Assembly (NCBI GenBank): GCA_013821825.1 | Contig: PNJK01000002.1 | Coordinates: 1-64,000, forward strand | Source of the DNA: Rhodobacter sp. | GTDB lineage: Bacteria; Pseudomonadota; Alphaproteobacteria; Rhodobacterales; Rhodobacteraceae | DNA: 64,000 bases | Direction of reading: 5' to 3' | Shown: positions 26,941-36,252 of the stretch, piece by piece | How positions within the stretch are numbered: the stretch's first letter is position 1 | How the letters are laid out: each line of letters starts with the position of its first letter | Notes under the pieces: generated by a model | Seen by the model: only the letters and a program-made list of their open reading frames with translations | Told to the model about the DNA's origin: nothing | Database searches by the model: none | Made by a program: the position numbers and the translations under genes

Positions 26941-29880
26941 ATGACTTCCTTTCAGGCACGGCAGCGCGATCCGCTTTTGGACCAGGGCACGCAGGCGATG
27001 CTCGAACGCCGCGGGTGCGAGCTTATCGGGCTGGCCCTGATCCTTCTGGCGCTTGCCTTCATCCTGATCCTGGGCAGCTATTCCGCCGACGATCCCGGCT
27101 GGATGGTCGCGACCGAGGAACCGGCGCAGAACTTTTTCGGCCGCTTCGGAGCCGCAGTCTCGTCGACGCTGATCATCCTGATCGGGCGCGGCGCCTGGGC
27201 GATTCCGGTGATCTTCGCCGTCTGGGGAGCGCGGTTCATGCTGCATCGCGGAGGCGAACGCGCGCTGGGCCGCGTGGTCTTCGCCGTTATCGCCGTGGCC
27301 TTCGCCGCCGTCTATTCCGCAACCCTGATCCCCGGAGACAGCTGGACCCACACCTTCGGTCTGGGCGGCCTCTTTGGCGATACCGTCCTTGGTTCGCTGC
27401 TCGGCGTCATTCCGGGAAGCGCCGGGTTCGGACTGAAGTTTCTTTCGCTTCTCTCCTTCGCCGGGCTTGTGGTGATGATGCTTTACGTCACCGGCTTTGA
27501 TATGGCCGAATTGCGGGCGATCTGGCGGTTCCTCCTGGTCGGGTCGATCATGGGCTATTCGGCGCTGGCCTCGGGTCTTGGTACCGGCGCACGCGGGGCC
27601 GTCAGCGGCGCCCGCAGTCTTCAGGCCCGCAGAGGCGCCGCATCAGCAGCGGCACCCGTGGGGCGTCAAGGCGACAGTTACCGCCGTACGCTTCCCCCGG
27701 TGACCGGCGCAGGAATGACGCCCGAACCCTTGCGCGCCAATCCAGCCCGCACCATGCCCGCCGCCTTCCAGGCCGCGCCGCGCATGGAGTCACGCGCCGA
27801 ACAACGGCACGACTACGCGCCCGAACCTGCCCCGGTGCGCGAAAAGCCCGGCTTCCTGGCCCGCCTGCGCCGCGCCGCCGGCCCGCAACCGGAATTGGTG
27901 GACCGGCCCCTGGCCGATGCCGCCTGGGACGCAAGCCTGCCCAGCGAAGACCGCATCAAGGCCCGCATCACGGATGTGATCCGCAACCGTGTCCAGCGCG
28001 TGCCCGATCCTGCGCCCGCCACACCGACCGTCCGCATGGAACCCCCGGTGATGCGCCCGCGCGGACCGGCTGTCCTTATGGCCGACACCCGCCCCTTTTC
28101 TGCCCAGCCACGCATCGCCACCCCGCCCCTGACCGCGCCCGAACCCCAGTGGGGGCCGGTGGTCGAGGTCGATGACGCTGACGTGCCGGTCAACATGTTT
28201 GCCGAAGACGCCCCGTGGGAGGACGAGGATGACGTGATCGAAGACGCCGCCCCCCGCCTTTTCGGGGTCGCGACCGACCGGCGCGGCGTCGTGCAGCATG
28301 CTGCGAAGAAGGCCTCCCCGTCGCGGCAGGCGATGGCCGAAACCCAGCCCGCCCTGCGCTTTGACGAAGCCGGCTCGAACTACGAACTGCCGCCGCTCAA
28401 CCTTCTGTCCGCCACCGTCACGATCCAGCGCACCCAGCTGTCCGACGAAGCGCTGGAGGAAAACGCCCGGATGCTGGAAAGCGTCCTTGATGACTACGGC
28501 GTCAAGGGCGAGATCGTCGCCGTCCGCCCCGGCCCGGTCGTAACCATGTATGAACTGGAGCCCGCGCCCGGCCTGAAAGCCAGCCGCGTGATCGGCCTTG
28601 CCGACGATATCGCCCGCAGCATGTCCGCACTCTCTGCCCGCGTCTCGACCGTCCCTGGGCGGTCAGTCATCGGCATCGAACTTCCCAACGCCATCCGGGA
28701 AAAGGTGGTCCTGCGCGAAATCCTTTCGGCCCGCGATTTCGGCGACAGCCAGATGCGCCTGCCGCTTGCGCTTGGCAAAGACATCGGCGGCGACCCGATC
28801 GTCGCCAACCTTGCGAAAATGCCCCACCTCCTGATCGCGGGCACCACCGGTTCGGGTAAATCCGTCGCTATCAACACCATGATCCTTTCCCTCCTCTACA
28901 AGCTCTCGCCCGAGGAATGCCGGATGATCATGATCGACCCGAAGATGCTGGAACTTTCCGTCTACGACGGTATCCCGCACCTTCTCTCCCCCGTCGTCAC
29001 CGACCCGAAGAAGGCCGTCGTCGCGCTGAAATGGGTCGTTGGGGAAATGGAGGAACGCTATCGCAAGATGTCGAAGATGGGCGTGCGCAACATCGAAGGC
29101 TACAACGGGCGCGTCCGCGAGGCGCTCTCGAAGGGCGAGTTGTTCAAGCGCACCATCCAGACCGGCTTTGACGAGGATACCGGCGATCCGATCTTCGAGA
29201 CCGATGAGTTCCAGCCCGTCACCATCCCTTATATCGTGGTGATCGTGGACGAGATGGCCGACCTGATGATGGTCGCCGGCAAGGAAATCGAAGCCTGCAT
29301 CCAGCGCCTTGCCCAGATGGCCCGCGCCTCTGGCATCCACTTGATCATGGCCACCCAGCGGCCTTCGGTCGATGTCATCACCGGCACGATCAAGGCCAAC
29401 TTCCCCACCCGGATCTCTTTCCAGGTCACCTCCAAGATCGACAGCCGCACGATCCTTGGCGAACAGGGCGCCGAACAGCTTCTGGGCATGGGCGACATGC
29501 TTTACATGGGCAACGGAGCCAAGATCACGCGTATCCACGGCCCCTTTGTCAGTGACGAGGAAGTCGAGGAGATCGTCAACCACCTCAAATCCTTCGGACC
29601 GCCGGTCTATATGTCCGGCGTCGTCGAGAGCGTGGATGACGAACGCGACAACGAGATCGATGCCGTCCTTGGTCTGAACAGTGAAGGCGACGACACGCTT
29701 TACGATCAGGCCGTCGCGATCGTCGCGCGCGATCGCAAATGCTCCACTTCCTACATCCAGAGAAAGCTTGGCATCGGCTACAACAAGGCCGCCCGTCTGG
29801 TTGAACAGATGGAGGAGGAGGGCGTCGTCACCCGTGCCAACCACGTGGGCAAACGCGAGATTCTGGTCGAGGAGCGCTAG
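26941..29880 (+). CDS. ftsK: DNA translocase FtsK
   Basis: This 979-residue protein has four N-terminal membrane segments (about residues 25-200), a long Pro/Ala/Arg-rich linker (about 210-470) and a C-terminal motor. The motor contains Walker [15 protein letters not shown] (about 633) and Walker [17 protein letters not shown], followed by [12 protein letters not shown] and a winged-helix gamma domain ([32 protein letters not shown]) that reads KOPS sites. It pumps the chromosome termini through the septum and activates XerCD. GGTGAGG precedes the ATG; a GTG two codons upstream is also possible. Confidence 0.97.
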   Translation: MTSFQARQRDPLLDQGTQAMLERRGCELIGLALILLALAFILILGSYSADDPGWMVATEEPAQNFFGRFGAAVSSTLIILIGRGAWAIPVIFAVWGARFMLHRGGERALGRVVFAVIAVAFAAVYSATLIPGDSWTHTFGLGGLFGDTVLGSLLGVIPGSAGFGLKFLSLLSFAGLVVMMLYVTGFDMAELRAIWRFLLVGSIMGYSALASGLGTGARGAVSGARSLQARRGAASAAAPVGRQGDSYRRTLPPVTGAGMTPEPLRANPARTMPAAFQAAPRMESRAEQRHDYAPEPAPVREKPGFLARLRRAAGPQPELVDRPLADAAWDASLPSEDRIKARITDVIRNRVQRVPDPAPATPTVRMEPPVMRPRGPAVLMADTRPFSAQPRIATPPLTAPEPQWGPVVEVDDADVPVNMFAEDAPWEDEDDVIEDAAPRLFGVATDRRGVVQHAAKKASPSRQAMAETQPALRFDEAGSNYELPPLNLLSATVTIQRTQLSDEALEENARMLESVLDDYGVKGEIVAVRPGPVVTMYELEPAPGLKASRVIGLADDIARSMSALSARVSTVPGRSVIGIELPNAIREKVVLREILSARDFGDSQMRLPLALGKDIGGDPIVANLAKMPHLLIAGTTGSGKSVAINTMILSLLYKLSPEECRMIMIDPKMLELSVYDGIPHLLSPVVTDPKKAVVALKWVVGEMEERYRKMSKMGVRNIEGYNGRVREALSKGELFKRTIQTGFDEDTGDPIFETDEFQPVTIPYIVVIVDEMADLMMVAGKEIEACIQRLAQMARASGIHLIMATQRPSVDVITGTIKANFPTRISFQVTSKIDSRTILGEQGAEQLLGMGDMLYMGNGAKITRIHGPFVSDEEVEEIVNHLKSFGPPVYMSGVVESVDDERDNEIDAVLGLNSEGDDTLYDQAVAIVARDRKCSTSYIQRKLGIGYNKAARLVEQMEEEGVVTRANHVGKREILVEER

Positions 29881-29917
29881 GCGCCGCTACCGGATCCCGG
29901 CCATCTCGAATCGGTAA

Positions 29918-29936
29918 GACGGCGATAAGCGCCGTC
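29918..29936. terminator. Hairpin after ftsK, possible terminator
   Basis: GACGGCG-ATAAG-CGCCGTC forms a perfect 7-bp stem 37 bases after the ftsK stop. No T-run follows on either strand, so it may be a weak terminator or an mRNA-stabilising stem. Confidence 0.4.
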
Positions 29937-30167
29937 GTGACCGCAAGATTGCCGTCGGCTCGCGGGCCTTTGCCCGGCATCGGCACGATCTTAGAAACAA
30001 TGACCCCATTGTCTGATTCATTACAACTCCGTCACAGTACGGCGCCGTAAAGCCGCCCGAAAAAGGTTGCAATCCAAGGTTGTGGAGTCATAGTTAGAAT
30101 TATCCCCAGGATGGCATTCGCAGCCTTGGCCTGGGTCAGGGCTCTGTTGCTGGGGGGCTAGAACACA

Positions 30168-31226
30168 ATGGCTTTCGACAGGATGACCGACAGTGCAGTT
30201 GATGCCGACTGGACGGATGAATTGCTGCCCGGAACTACCCTTCTGCGCGGCCAGTACCGGATCGGGAAATTCCTGAACAGCGGCGGTTTCGGGATCACCT
30301 ATCTGGCGAAGGACAGCCTCAACCGCGACGTCGTCCTGAAGGAATGCTACGTCGCGGCCTTCTGCCGTCGCAGCCAGATCAGCGTCAGGGCCAGATCTGA
30401 AAGCAGCAAGCCGCACCTGCAGACGGTGATCCGCAGCTTTCTGAACGAGGCGCAGACCATCGCATCGCTGTCACACCCGAACATCGTGCAGGTGCATCAG
30501 GTCTTCGAGGACAATGACACCGCCTATATGGCGCTGGACTACATCAAGGGCTACGACCTTCTGGAAATCATTGATGAAAAAAAGGCCCCACTGACGCCGC
30601 AACTTATCGTCGCCATGGCGCGCAAGCTCATCTCGGCGATCGGCCACATCCACGACCAGCAGCTTCTGCATTGCGACATCTCGCCCGACAACGTCTGCGT
30701 GCGCACGTCGGATGGCGAACCGATCCTGATCGACTTCGGCGCAGCCCGCAAAAGCGCCTCTGGTATCGGGCAGAAACATTCCGGCTTCAGCCAGGTGAAG
30801 GACGGCTACTCTCCCTACGAGCTTTACTCGACCGGCGGCACCTGTGGCCCATGGAGCGACATCTACTCGCTCGGCGCCACGCTTTATCATGCGGTCAGCG
30901 GCGCGGCACCGGTCGACTGCCAAAGCCGCCTGTCCGCCATCGTCGAACGGCGGCCCGATCCCTTGAAGCCGCTGGCTGGCCGGATTCGGGGCTATCCGCC
31001 GGGGTTCCTGGAAAGCATCGACAAAGCGATGAGGATCAAGCAGGCCGAGCGGCACCAGTCGGCGCAGGACTGGCTTGGGATGCTTGTTGCGCCCCGGCCC
31101 CCGCGCGACCGGGCCGTCGTCCTGTTGCGCAGGGTTGCGTCCACGGCCAGCCTTGGCCGTCAGGTGGAAAACCGGGTCTTGACGGCCCGGGTGCGATGGG
31201 CCCAGGTCTCATTGGCCCAAGTCTGA
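30168..31226 (+). CDS. Serine/threonine protein kinase-like protein
   Basis: This 352-residue protein has a bacterial Hanks-type kinase domain: glycine loop LNSGGFGITYLA, lysine K58 in VVLKE, catalytic loop HCDISPDN (168-175), and DFG at 189-191 (IDFGAARKS). The catalytic loop has Cys where the usual HRD arginine sits and Ser in place of the lysine of HRDxKPxN. Asp170 and Asn175 are kept, so activity is plausible. The APE motif reads SPYELY. No membrane segment or sensor is visible; the C-terminal tail is about 45 residues and ends in a short imperfect repeat (AQVSL-AQV). No phosphatase or obvious substrate gene is adjacent, though an FHA protein is 30 kb away. Confidence 0.87.
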   Translation: MAFDRMTDSAVDADWTDELLPGTTLLRGQYRIGKFLNSGGFGITYLAKDSLNRDVVLKECYVAAFCRRSQISVRARSESSKPHLQTVIRSFLNEAQTIASLSHPNIVQVHQVFEDNDTAYMALDYIKGYDLLEIIDEKKAPLTPQLIVAMARKLISAIGHIHDQQLLHCDISPDNVCVRTSDGEPILIDFGAARKSASGIGQKHSGFSQVKDGYSPYELYSTGGTCGPWSDIYSLGATLYHAVSGAAPVDCQSRLSAIVERRPDPLKPLAGRIRGYPPGFLESIDKAMRIKQAERHQSAQDWLGMLVAPRPPRDRAVVLLRRVASTASLGRQVENRVLTARVRWAQVSLAQV

Positions 31227-31284
31227 TTGACCCGTTCGCTCCGTGGCAAGCGGGGCGAAGTCCGGGACAATGTCCGCGTCCTGA

Positions 31285-31542
31285 TCAGAACCGGAAGGCA
31301 TAGCCCACGCTCACATAACCCGCCCCGGCACTGTCGCTGTCAATTTCGGCGGTCGTCGCGGTGGTGTCGACATCAGGGAACCTATCGATCCCATTGCCGA
31401 CCACGGGCAGGACTTCATACCCGACCTCGAACACAAGCCTTCCGTTGTCAGAAAGACTGCGCTCCAGCCGCGCCGACATCCGGGGACGAAACGGCCATGC
31501 CTCTGCCGGATGCAGCAACATCCTGACCGGACTGCGGAACAC
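31285..31542 (-). pseudogene. C-terminal remnant of an outer-membrane beta-barrel protein
   Basis: The open frame encodes LERSLSDNGRLVFEVGYEVLP and ends SAGAGYVSVGYAFRF followed by stop. Alternating hydrophobic residues and a terminal Phe are the mark of an outer-membrane protein's last strands. The frame is blocked upstream by a TAG just before a GTG, and the upstream 300 bases give only a short frame of different phase (MHDEFEHAYSNAVNAV and so on). It therefore looks like a truncated, frame-shifted remnant and not a working gene. No family name can be given. Confidence 0.45.
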
Positions 31543-31899
31543 CTACCGCGTTGACCGCATTGGAATAGGCATGCTCGAACTCGTCGTGCATCGCGCAAAG
31601 GCTTCCCGAACGCCGCACCAGCGTACCGCGCCGTTCGGGTTCGACAACGTTTCCTGCAAGCCGTTGAGGGGGCATGGACTCACGCTGCCAGGCCGGAAGA
31701 ACCGGCGATACCGGCAATAGGGGCAGCGGCCCCTCTGTCGTAGCCGCCTCCGCCGCCGGAAACCGCTGTCCAAGCGGGGGGACTGCCGCCATTCAGGGAC
31801 GGAAAGAAGACGGCAATTACCGATGCTTCGCGCTTGCACCGCTGCGCATCATCCGGGATTGCCGCGTCAATTCATCCGGCCAGGCGGACGAGCGAACCC
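31543..31899. other. Gene-free stretch between the OMP remnant and dadA
   Basis: No frame with clear coding character was found in either strand. A 114-codon minus-strand frame spans much of it but resembles nothing known and may be part of the decayed outer-membrane protein locus. Confidence 0.4.
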
Positions 31900-33204
31900 T
31901 CACGCCGGAACCGGCACCCCGCCGCCGACGCGCATCCCCTTGCGACCGTCGCGCAGATAGCGCCCATAGCCCAGATCAACCGCCTCAATCTCGGTCCGCC
32001 GGCCACTGACGATGTCGGCCAGCATCCGCCCCGACCCCGCCGCCATGGTCCATCCAAGCGTCCCGTGCCCGGTGTTCAGGAACAGGTTCTGCACCGGCGA
32101 CCGGCCCACGACAGGCGTTCCGTCCGGCGTCATCGGCCGCAGGCCGCACCAGAAGGCCGCACGCGACTGATCCCCGGCGCCGCCGAACAGATCCTCGACC
32201 GAATGGGTCAGGGTGGCCTGCCGTTTCGGGCTCAGGCTCATGTCGAATCCGGCAATCTCGGCCATGCCGCCGACCCGGATCCGGTCGCCCAACCGGGTGA
32301 TCGCGATCTTGTGGGTCTCGTCCATCACCGTTGACACCGGCGCGCGGTCCGCGTCCACGATCGGCACGGTGATCGAATAGCCCTTCACCGGATAGACCGG
32401 CAACCTGATCCCCAGCGGAGCCAGCAGCATCGGCGAATAGGACCCCAGGGCCACCACGAAAGCATCCGCCGTTACCCGGCCTTGCGAAGTGTGGACCGCC
32501 ACGATCCGCCCGCCGTCAGCCTCCAGCCGGTCGATCCCCACGCCATGCCGGAAGGTCACGCCGGCGGCCCGGGCCATGTCGGCCAGTGATTGCGTGAACT
32601 TGAAGCAATCCCCGGTCTCGTCCCCCGGCAACCGCAGCCCGCCGGCGATCTTGGCCCTTGCCGCAGCCAGCCCCGGTTCCGCCGCCACGCAAGCGTCCGC
32701 GTCCAGCACTTCGAACGGCACCCCGTCGGCCCTCAGCACGGCGATATCCTTCGCCGCTGCCGCAACCTGCTTTTCCGTGCGGAACAGCTGCAACGTGCCC
32801 CGCGTCCGCTGGTCATAGGAAATCCCGGTCTCGGCCCGCAGTTCGATCAGGCAGTCGCGGGAATATTCCGCCAGCCGCACCATGCGGGACTTGTTCACCG
32901 CATAGGCATCCGCCGTGCAGTTCATCAGCATCCGCGCCATCCAGGACAGCTTGGTCCAGTCCATCTTGGGCTGGATGATCAGGGGCGAGTGCTGCATGAA
33001 CATCCATTTCAGCGCCTTCACCGGGATGCCCGGCGCCGCCCAGGGCGAGGAATAGCCGGGGCTGATCTCACCCGCATTGGCAAAGCTGGTTTCCAGCGCT
33101 GCGGCGGGCTGGCGGTCGATCACCGTGACCTGATGCCCTGCCTGCGCCAGATACCAGGCCGAAGTCACCCCGATCACGCCCGCACCAAGAACCACGACCT
33201 GCAT
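31900..33204 (-). CDS. dadA: D-amino acid dehydrogenase
   Basis: This 434-residue FAD enzyme oxidises D-amino acids (chiefly D-alanine) and passes electrons to the respiratory chain. It starts with the FAD motif [20 protein letters not shown] and has [20 protein letters not shown], a DadA hallmark, and the C-terminal [23 protein letters not shown]. The length equals that of E. coli DadA. The start MQVVVLGAG is the family start; a second ATG six codons upstream is possible. No alr/dadX racemase accompanies it. It is divergent from lolA across 259 bases and lies in the probable insertion between ftsK and lolA. Confidence 0.95.
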   Translation of the reverse strand: MQVVVLGAGVIGVTSAWYLAQAGHQVTVIDRQPAAALETSFANAGEISPGYSSPWAAPGIPVKALKWMFMQHSPLIIQPKMDWTKLSWMARMLMNCTADAYAVNKSRMVRLAEYSRDCLIELRAETGISYDQRTRGTLQLFRTEKQVAAAAKDIAVLRADGVPFEVLDADACVAAEPGLAAARAKIAGGLRLPGDETGDCFKFTQSLADMARAAGVTFRHGVGIDRLEADGGRIVAVHTSQGRVTADAFVVALGSYSPMLLAPLGIRLPVYPVKGYSITVPIVDADRAPVSTVMDETHKIAITRLGDRIRVGGMAEIAGFDMSLSPKRQATLTHSVEDLFGGAGDQSRAAFWCGLRPMTPDGTPVVGRSPVQNLFLNTGHGTLGWTMAAGSGRMLADIVSGRRTEIEAVDLGYGRYLRDGRKGMRVGGGVPVPA

Positions 33205-33463
33205 CTTCGCCACCCGATCCATCTGCCCATGTCAGGCAGGAGATACTGCCGCACCAGAGGAATATCTTGGGTATTTCAACTGCAACAGACCAAGAACTAC
33301 GAAGAACACTGCGCTAAAATCCGAAATTGGCGAAGAAATGTTCTCCATCCGCGAATCCCTCCGCATCCCGTCCCGCTTCACGCCCCACCACTCATCGGCA
33401 CGTCCTTGTGATTGGACTGTCACCGGGGGTGCATCCGCCCCTGGCCGGGGCTATATACGCCGC

Positions 33464-34060
33464 ATGAACCGTCGCTTTGCCCTTCTGGCCCCGCTCGCCC
33501 TCCTGCTGCCGCTTCCGGCGGCGGCCGAGAAGCTTTCCCTTGCCGCGCTGTCGGACTATCTGAACGGTCTGACCACGGTGGAAGCCGACTTTACCCAGAT
33601 CAACTCGGACGGCACCATCTCGACCGGCAAGATCTACATCCGTCGTCCAGGGCGGGTGCGGTTCGAATATGCTCCGCCCGACCGCAGCCTTGTCATCGCC
33701 GGGGGCCAGCAGGTCGCGATCTTCGACGCCAAATCGAACCAGCCGCCAGAGCAGTACCCGCTGAAGCGCACTCCCCTCAACCTGATCCTTGCGGCTGATG
33801 TCGACCTTGGGCGCGCAAGGATGGTCGTCGGGCATGAAGATGACGGCACCTCGACCCGCGTCCGCGTTCAGGACCCCGAAACGCCGGAATACGGCACGAT
33901 CGAGCTGGTCTTCACCGCCAACCCGGTCGAACTGCGGCAATGGATCATCACGGACGATCTTGGCGCGCAGACGACCGTGATCCTGGGCGAGATGAAGAAG
34001 GGCGGGCAGTTGGGCTCCAGCCTCTTCGACATCACCGCCGAGACGAAAAAGCGGCAGTAA
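33464..34060 (+). CDS. lolA: Outer-membrane lipoprotein carrier protein LolA
   Basis: This 198-residue periplasmic protein carries lipoproteins from LolCDE to the outer membrane. It has a signal peptide (RRFALLAPLALLLPLPAAAEK, cleavage after the AAA), then LSDYLNGLTTVEADFTQINSDGTISTGKIYIRRPGRVRFEY, the typical LolA opening with the FTQ motif. The ATG chosen gives the shortest sensible signal peptide. In many Rhodobacterales lolA directly follows ftsK; here about 3.5 kb separates them. Confidence 0.93.
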   Translation: MNRRFALLAPLALLLPLPAAAEKLSLAALSDYLNGLTTVEADFTQINSDGTISTGKIYIRRPGRVRFEYAPPDRSLVIAGGQQVAIFDAKSNQPPEQYPLKRTPLNLILAADVDLGRARMVVGHEDDGTSTRVRVQDPETPEYGTIELVFTANPVELRQWIITDDLGAQTTVILGEMKKGGQLGSSLFDITAETKKRQ

Positions 34061-34072
34061 ATCCCCCGGGCG

Positions 34073-34651
34073 CTAGCGGCAGTATTGCAGCTGGCTCCGG
34101 TACAATTCGGCCCGCGCGCTGACCTTGGCGGCAACCTCGACCAGCCATGGCTTGCTCAGATAGGACTGGTTGGCAAACCCCGTGCGCCCTTCGTGATAGG
34201 CCAGGTATTGCGACCCCGCGTCGCTCCTGGAGATACCAAGCTTGCGGGCGCTTTCGTCCATGTACCAGCCCATGAAATCGGTCGCATCGCGGATGTCGTC
34301 GCGCTTGGCCCGGCGGCTTCCCGCACTGCGCTGATATTCCTCCCAGGTCCCGTTCAGCGCCTGGCTGAAGCCATAGGCCGTGCTTTGCCGCCCCATCGGG
34401 ATCACACCAAGTGCAAATGTGTGCGGCGTCCGCGCATTGCCAATGAATTTCGATTCCTGGTAGATCGCGGCCATCTGGACATGCACCGGAACACCCCAGC
34501 GCCGTTCCGCCGCTTCCATCGCGCGCAGATACTGCGGGCGTTCCTGAACAATCGCGCAGGCGTCGTCCAATCGTCTTGGCGCCGAAAAGTTGCCGGCCCC
34601 GCAAGAAGCCAGAGTCAGCAACAGAACCGACGCACGGAGAAACCTGCTCAT
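34073..34651 (-). CDS. Transglycosylase SLT-like lipoprotein
   Basis: This 192-residue lipoprotein has a signal peptide and a lipobox LASC with C17 as the acylated residue. The mature part has a lysozyme-like pattern: MAAIYQESKFIGNA with the candidate catalytic Glu, ALGVIPMGRQSTAYGFSQALNGTWEEYQ, and YLAYHEGRTGF. This fits the soluble-lytic-transglycosylase fold, so it may cut peptidoglycan glycan strands at the outer membrane. The family is common but poorly studied in Rhodobacterales. It is convergent with lolA, 12 bases apart. Confidence 0.8.
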   Translation of the reverse strand: MSRFLRASVLLLTLASCGAGNFSAPRRLDDACAIVQERPQYLRAMEAAERRWGVPVHVQMAAIYQESKFIGNARTPHTFALGVIPMGRQSTAYGFSQALNGTWEEYQRSAGSRRAKRDDIRDATDFMGWYMDESARKLGISRSDAGSQYLAYHEGRTGFANQSYLSKPWLVEVAAKVSARAELYRSQLQYCR

Positions 34652-34867
34652 TTGCCCCTCGTGCATTTTTTGCTTGGTCTTTTGCAGATAACCTTAGCCC
34701 ATTCGCCGCTGCGATGAAATGGGGAACTCCTGATTGCGCCATCAGAAAACCGCGAGGGGCCCGTACTGTAGGTCATAGGTTCACAGACTGTTTCCCCAAT
34801 TCCAGACGCTGATTGGTGGACATTAAATGCCCTAGGGGCGTAAAAGGGGTGCATGGGGACAGCACGC

Positions 34868-35194
34868 ATGCAGACAACCCGCGCCAAGTACCATCTCGGT
34901 CAGGTGCTCCGTCATCGGAAGCATCCGTTTCGGGGTGTGGTCTTTGACGTCGATGCAATGTTTTCCAACACCGAGGAATGGTACGACAACATCCCCGAAG
35001 ACAGCCGCCCCTCGAAGGACCAGCCTTTCTATCACCTGCTGGCCGAAAACGATCAAAGCTATTACGTCGCCTATGTTTCCGAACAGAATCTTGTTCCGGA
35101 CGAAACCGGCGAACCGGTGGACCACCCCGACCTGTCCGATCTTTTCGGCGATTTCGAGGATGGGCGCTATCCGCTGACCTTCCAGCTGAATTGA
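34868..35194 (+). CDS. hspQ: Heat shock protein HspQ
   Basis: This 108-residue protein has the HspQ/YccV pattern: KYHLGQVLRHRKHPFRGVVFDVDAMF, EEWYDNIP, KDQPFYHLLAEN and YVAYVSEQNLVPD. HspQ is a hemimethylated-DNA-binding-like domain that in enterobacteria promotes degradation of mutant DnaA and acts as a Lon specificity factor. The start MQTTRAKYH matches the family; an ATG five codons earlier is also in frame. No sigma-32 promoter was convincingly found. Confidence 0.92.
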   Translation: MQTTRAKYHLGQVLRHRKHPFRGVVFDVDAMFSNTEEWYDNIPEDSRPSKDQPFYHLLAENDQSYYVAYVSEQNLVPDETGEPVDHPDLSDLFGDFEDGRYPLTFQLN

Positions 35195-35256
35195 CGGTTA
35201 CGGGTTGCTAACCCTTTCCCCGTAGCTTGCCCGAGAGCGAGCCAAGGGGAACCGTC

Positions 35257-35598
35257 ATGCAACTGCAACTCCAGACCCTGCCCAAAGTGCTTTCCGTTCT
35301 GGTGATGGAAGACCGGATCGACGCCGCCAGTGCCATCCAGTTCAAGGAACGCTTGCGCGATCTGACGCAAGAAGGCGACCAGCGCGTCGTGCTGGATCTG
35401 GCGCGGGTGCAATTCCTGGATTCCAGCGGGCTTGGCGCAATCGTAGCGGTGAAAAAGCTCCTGGGTCCCGACCGGGTTCTGGAACTGTCCGGCCTGACCC
35501 CCACCGTAGAAAGGGTCTTTCGGCTGACCCGGATGGATACGATCTTTACCATCCATCTCACGCATGAGGCGGCCCTGTCTGATGTCACCGGCGCCTGA
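35257..35598 (+). CDS. STAS-domain anti-sigma factor antagonist
   Basis: This 113-residue protein is a single STAS domain of the SpoIIAA/RsbV type. The phosphorylatable serine lies in FLDSSGLGAIVAVKKLL, with conserved VLDLARVQ before it. It would bind and inhibit the anti-sigma kinase encoded next to it when unphosphorylated. AAGGGGA lies six bases before the ATG. The following kinase gene starts inside its last codons (17-base overlap). No sigma factor or PP2C phosphatase is adjacent, so the rest of the partner-switch must lie elsewhere. Confidence 0.93.
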   Translation: MQLQLQTLPKVLSVLVMEDRIDAASAIQFKERLRDLTQEGDQRVVLDLARVQFLDSSGLGAIVAVKKLLGPDRVLELSGLTPTVERVFRLTRMDTIFTIHLTHEAALSDVTGA

Positions 35599-36031
35599 TC
35601 AAGGGTCGGGGGGCCTGACCATTCGGCTTGCTCTTGCTGCCAACCCGGGATCGGTCCGCGCCGGGCTGGCCCAGCTTCTGGACGTGCCAGCGCTGGCTGA
35701 CCTTTCCGAAGATCACCGCGCGACGGTGGAACTTGTGCTGGCCGAGGTGCTGAACAATATCGCCGAACACGCCTATGCCGCTGGCGCTGGCGCTACCTCG
35801 GTGACCCTCCGGTTGATCAGCACGGGGCTATCCTGCCAATTTTCCGACTGCGGCCTTCCAATGCCCGGTGGCCGCCTGCCTGACGGGAAGCTGTCCGTCA
35901 CCCCCGTCACCCCGACAGCCGATCTGCCCGAAGGCGGCTTCGGCTGGCACCTGATCCGCAGCCTGACTCAAGACCTCCACTACACCCGGGCAGACGGGCA
36001 GAACCGCCTTGCCTTCCTGATCCCCGGTTAG
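35582..36031 (+). CDS. RsbW/SpoIIAB-like ATP-binding anti-sigma kinase
   Basis: This 149-residue protein has a minimal GHKL ATPase fold. The N-box reads VLAEVLNNIAEHAY with the catalytic Glu and Asn, the G1 box FSDCGLPMPGG, and the G2 box GGFGWHLIRSL. It lacks a histidine-kinase dimerisation domain, so it is the serine kinase of a partner-switching pair with the upstream STAS protein. The target could be a sigma factor or, as in some proteobacteria, another regulator. The 17-base gene overlap implies coupled synthesis of the two partners. Confidence 0.88.
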   Translation: MSPAPDQGSGGLTIRLALAANPGSVRAGLAQLLDVPALADLSEDHRATVELVLAEVLNNIAEHAYAAGAGATSVTLRLISTGLSCQFSDCGLPMPGGRLPDGKLSVTPVTPTADLPEGGFGWHLIRSLTQDLHYTRADGQNRLAFLIPG

Positions 36032-36252
36032 CGCCCCCAATCGCCCGGCTTGTCCACAATGGCCGCAAAGCTGCCACTTCGGCAGGCCACTTTCGCCTCA
36101 TCCCTCAGTCAGGTTCCTCCTTGCGGCCAGACACGGCTGCGCCCTGGCACGCGGACCAATCGTCCCCGACCCAATCCGCGTGCCGGGGTTCCCTGTCGCC
36201 CCTTGGCTTCCCCATCCGGCAGCCCTAGATTTGGGCGAATCCGGGGGCCCCC

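Noticed and set aside
28663-29844. 393-codon minus-strand frame
   Set aside because: Antisense shadow of the ftsK motor domain; no independent signals.
31059-31303. Plus-strand alternative frame with GPGLIGPSLIDPF after the kinase
   Set aside because: It is an out-of-frame reading of the kinase's 3' repeat; no start or homologous domain supports it.
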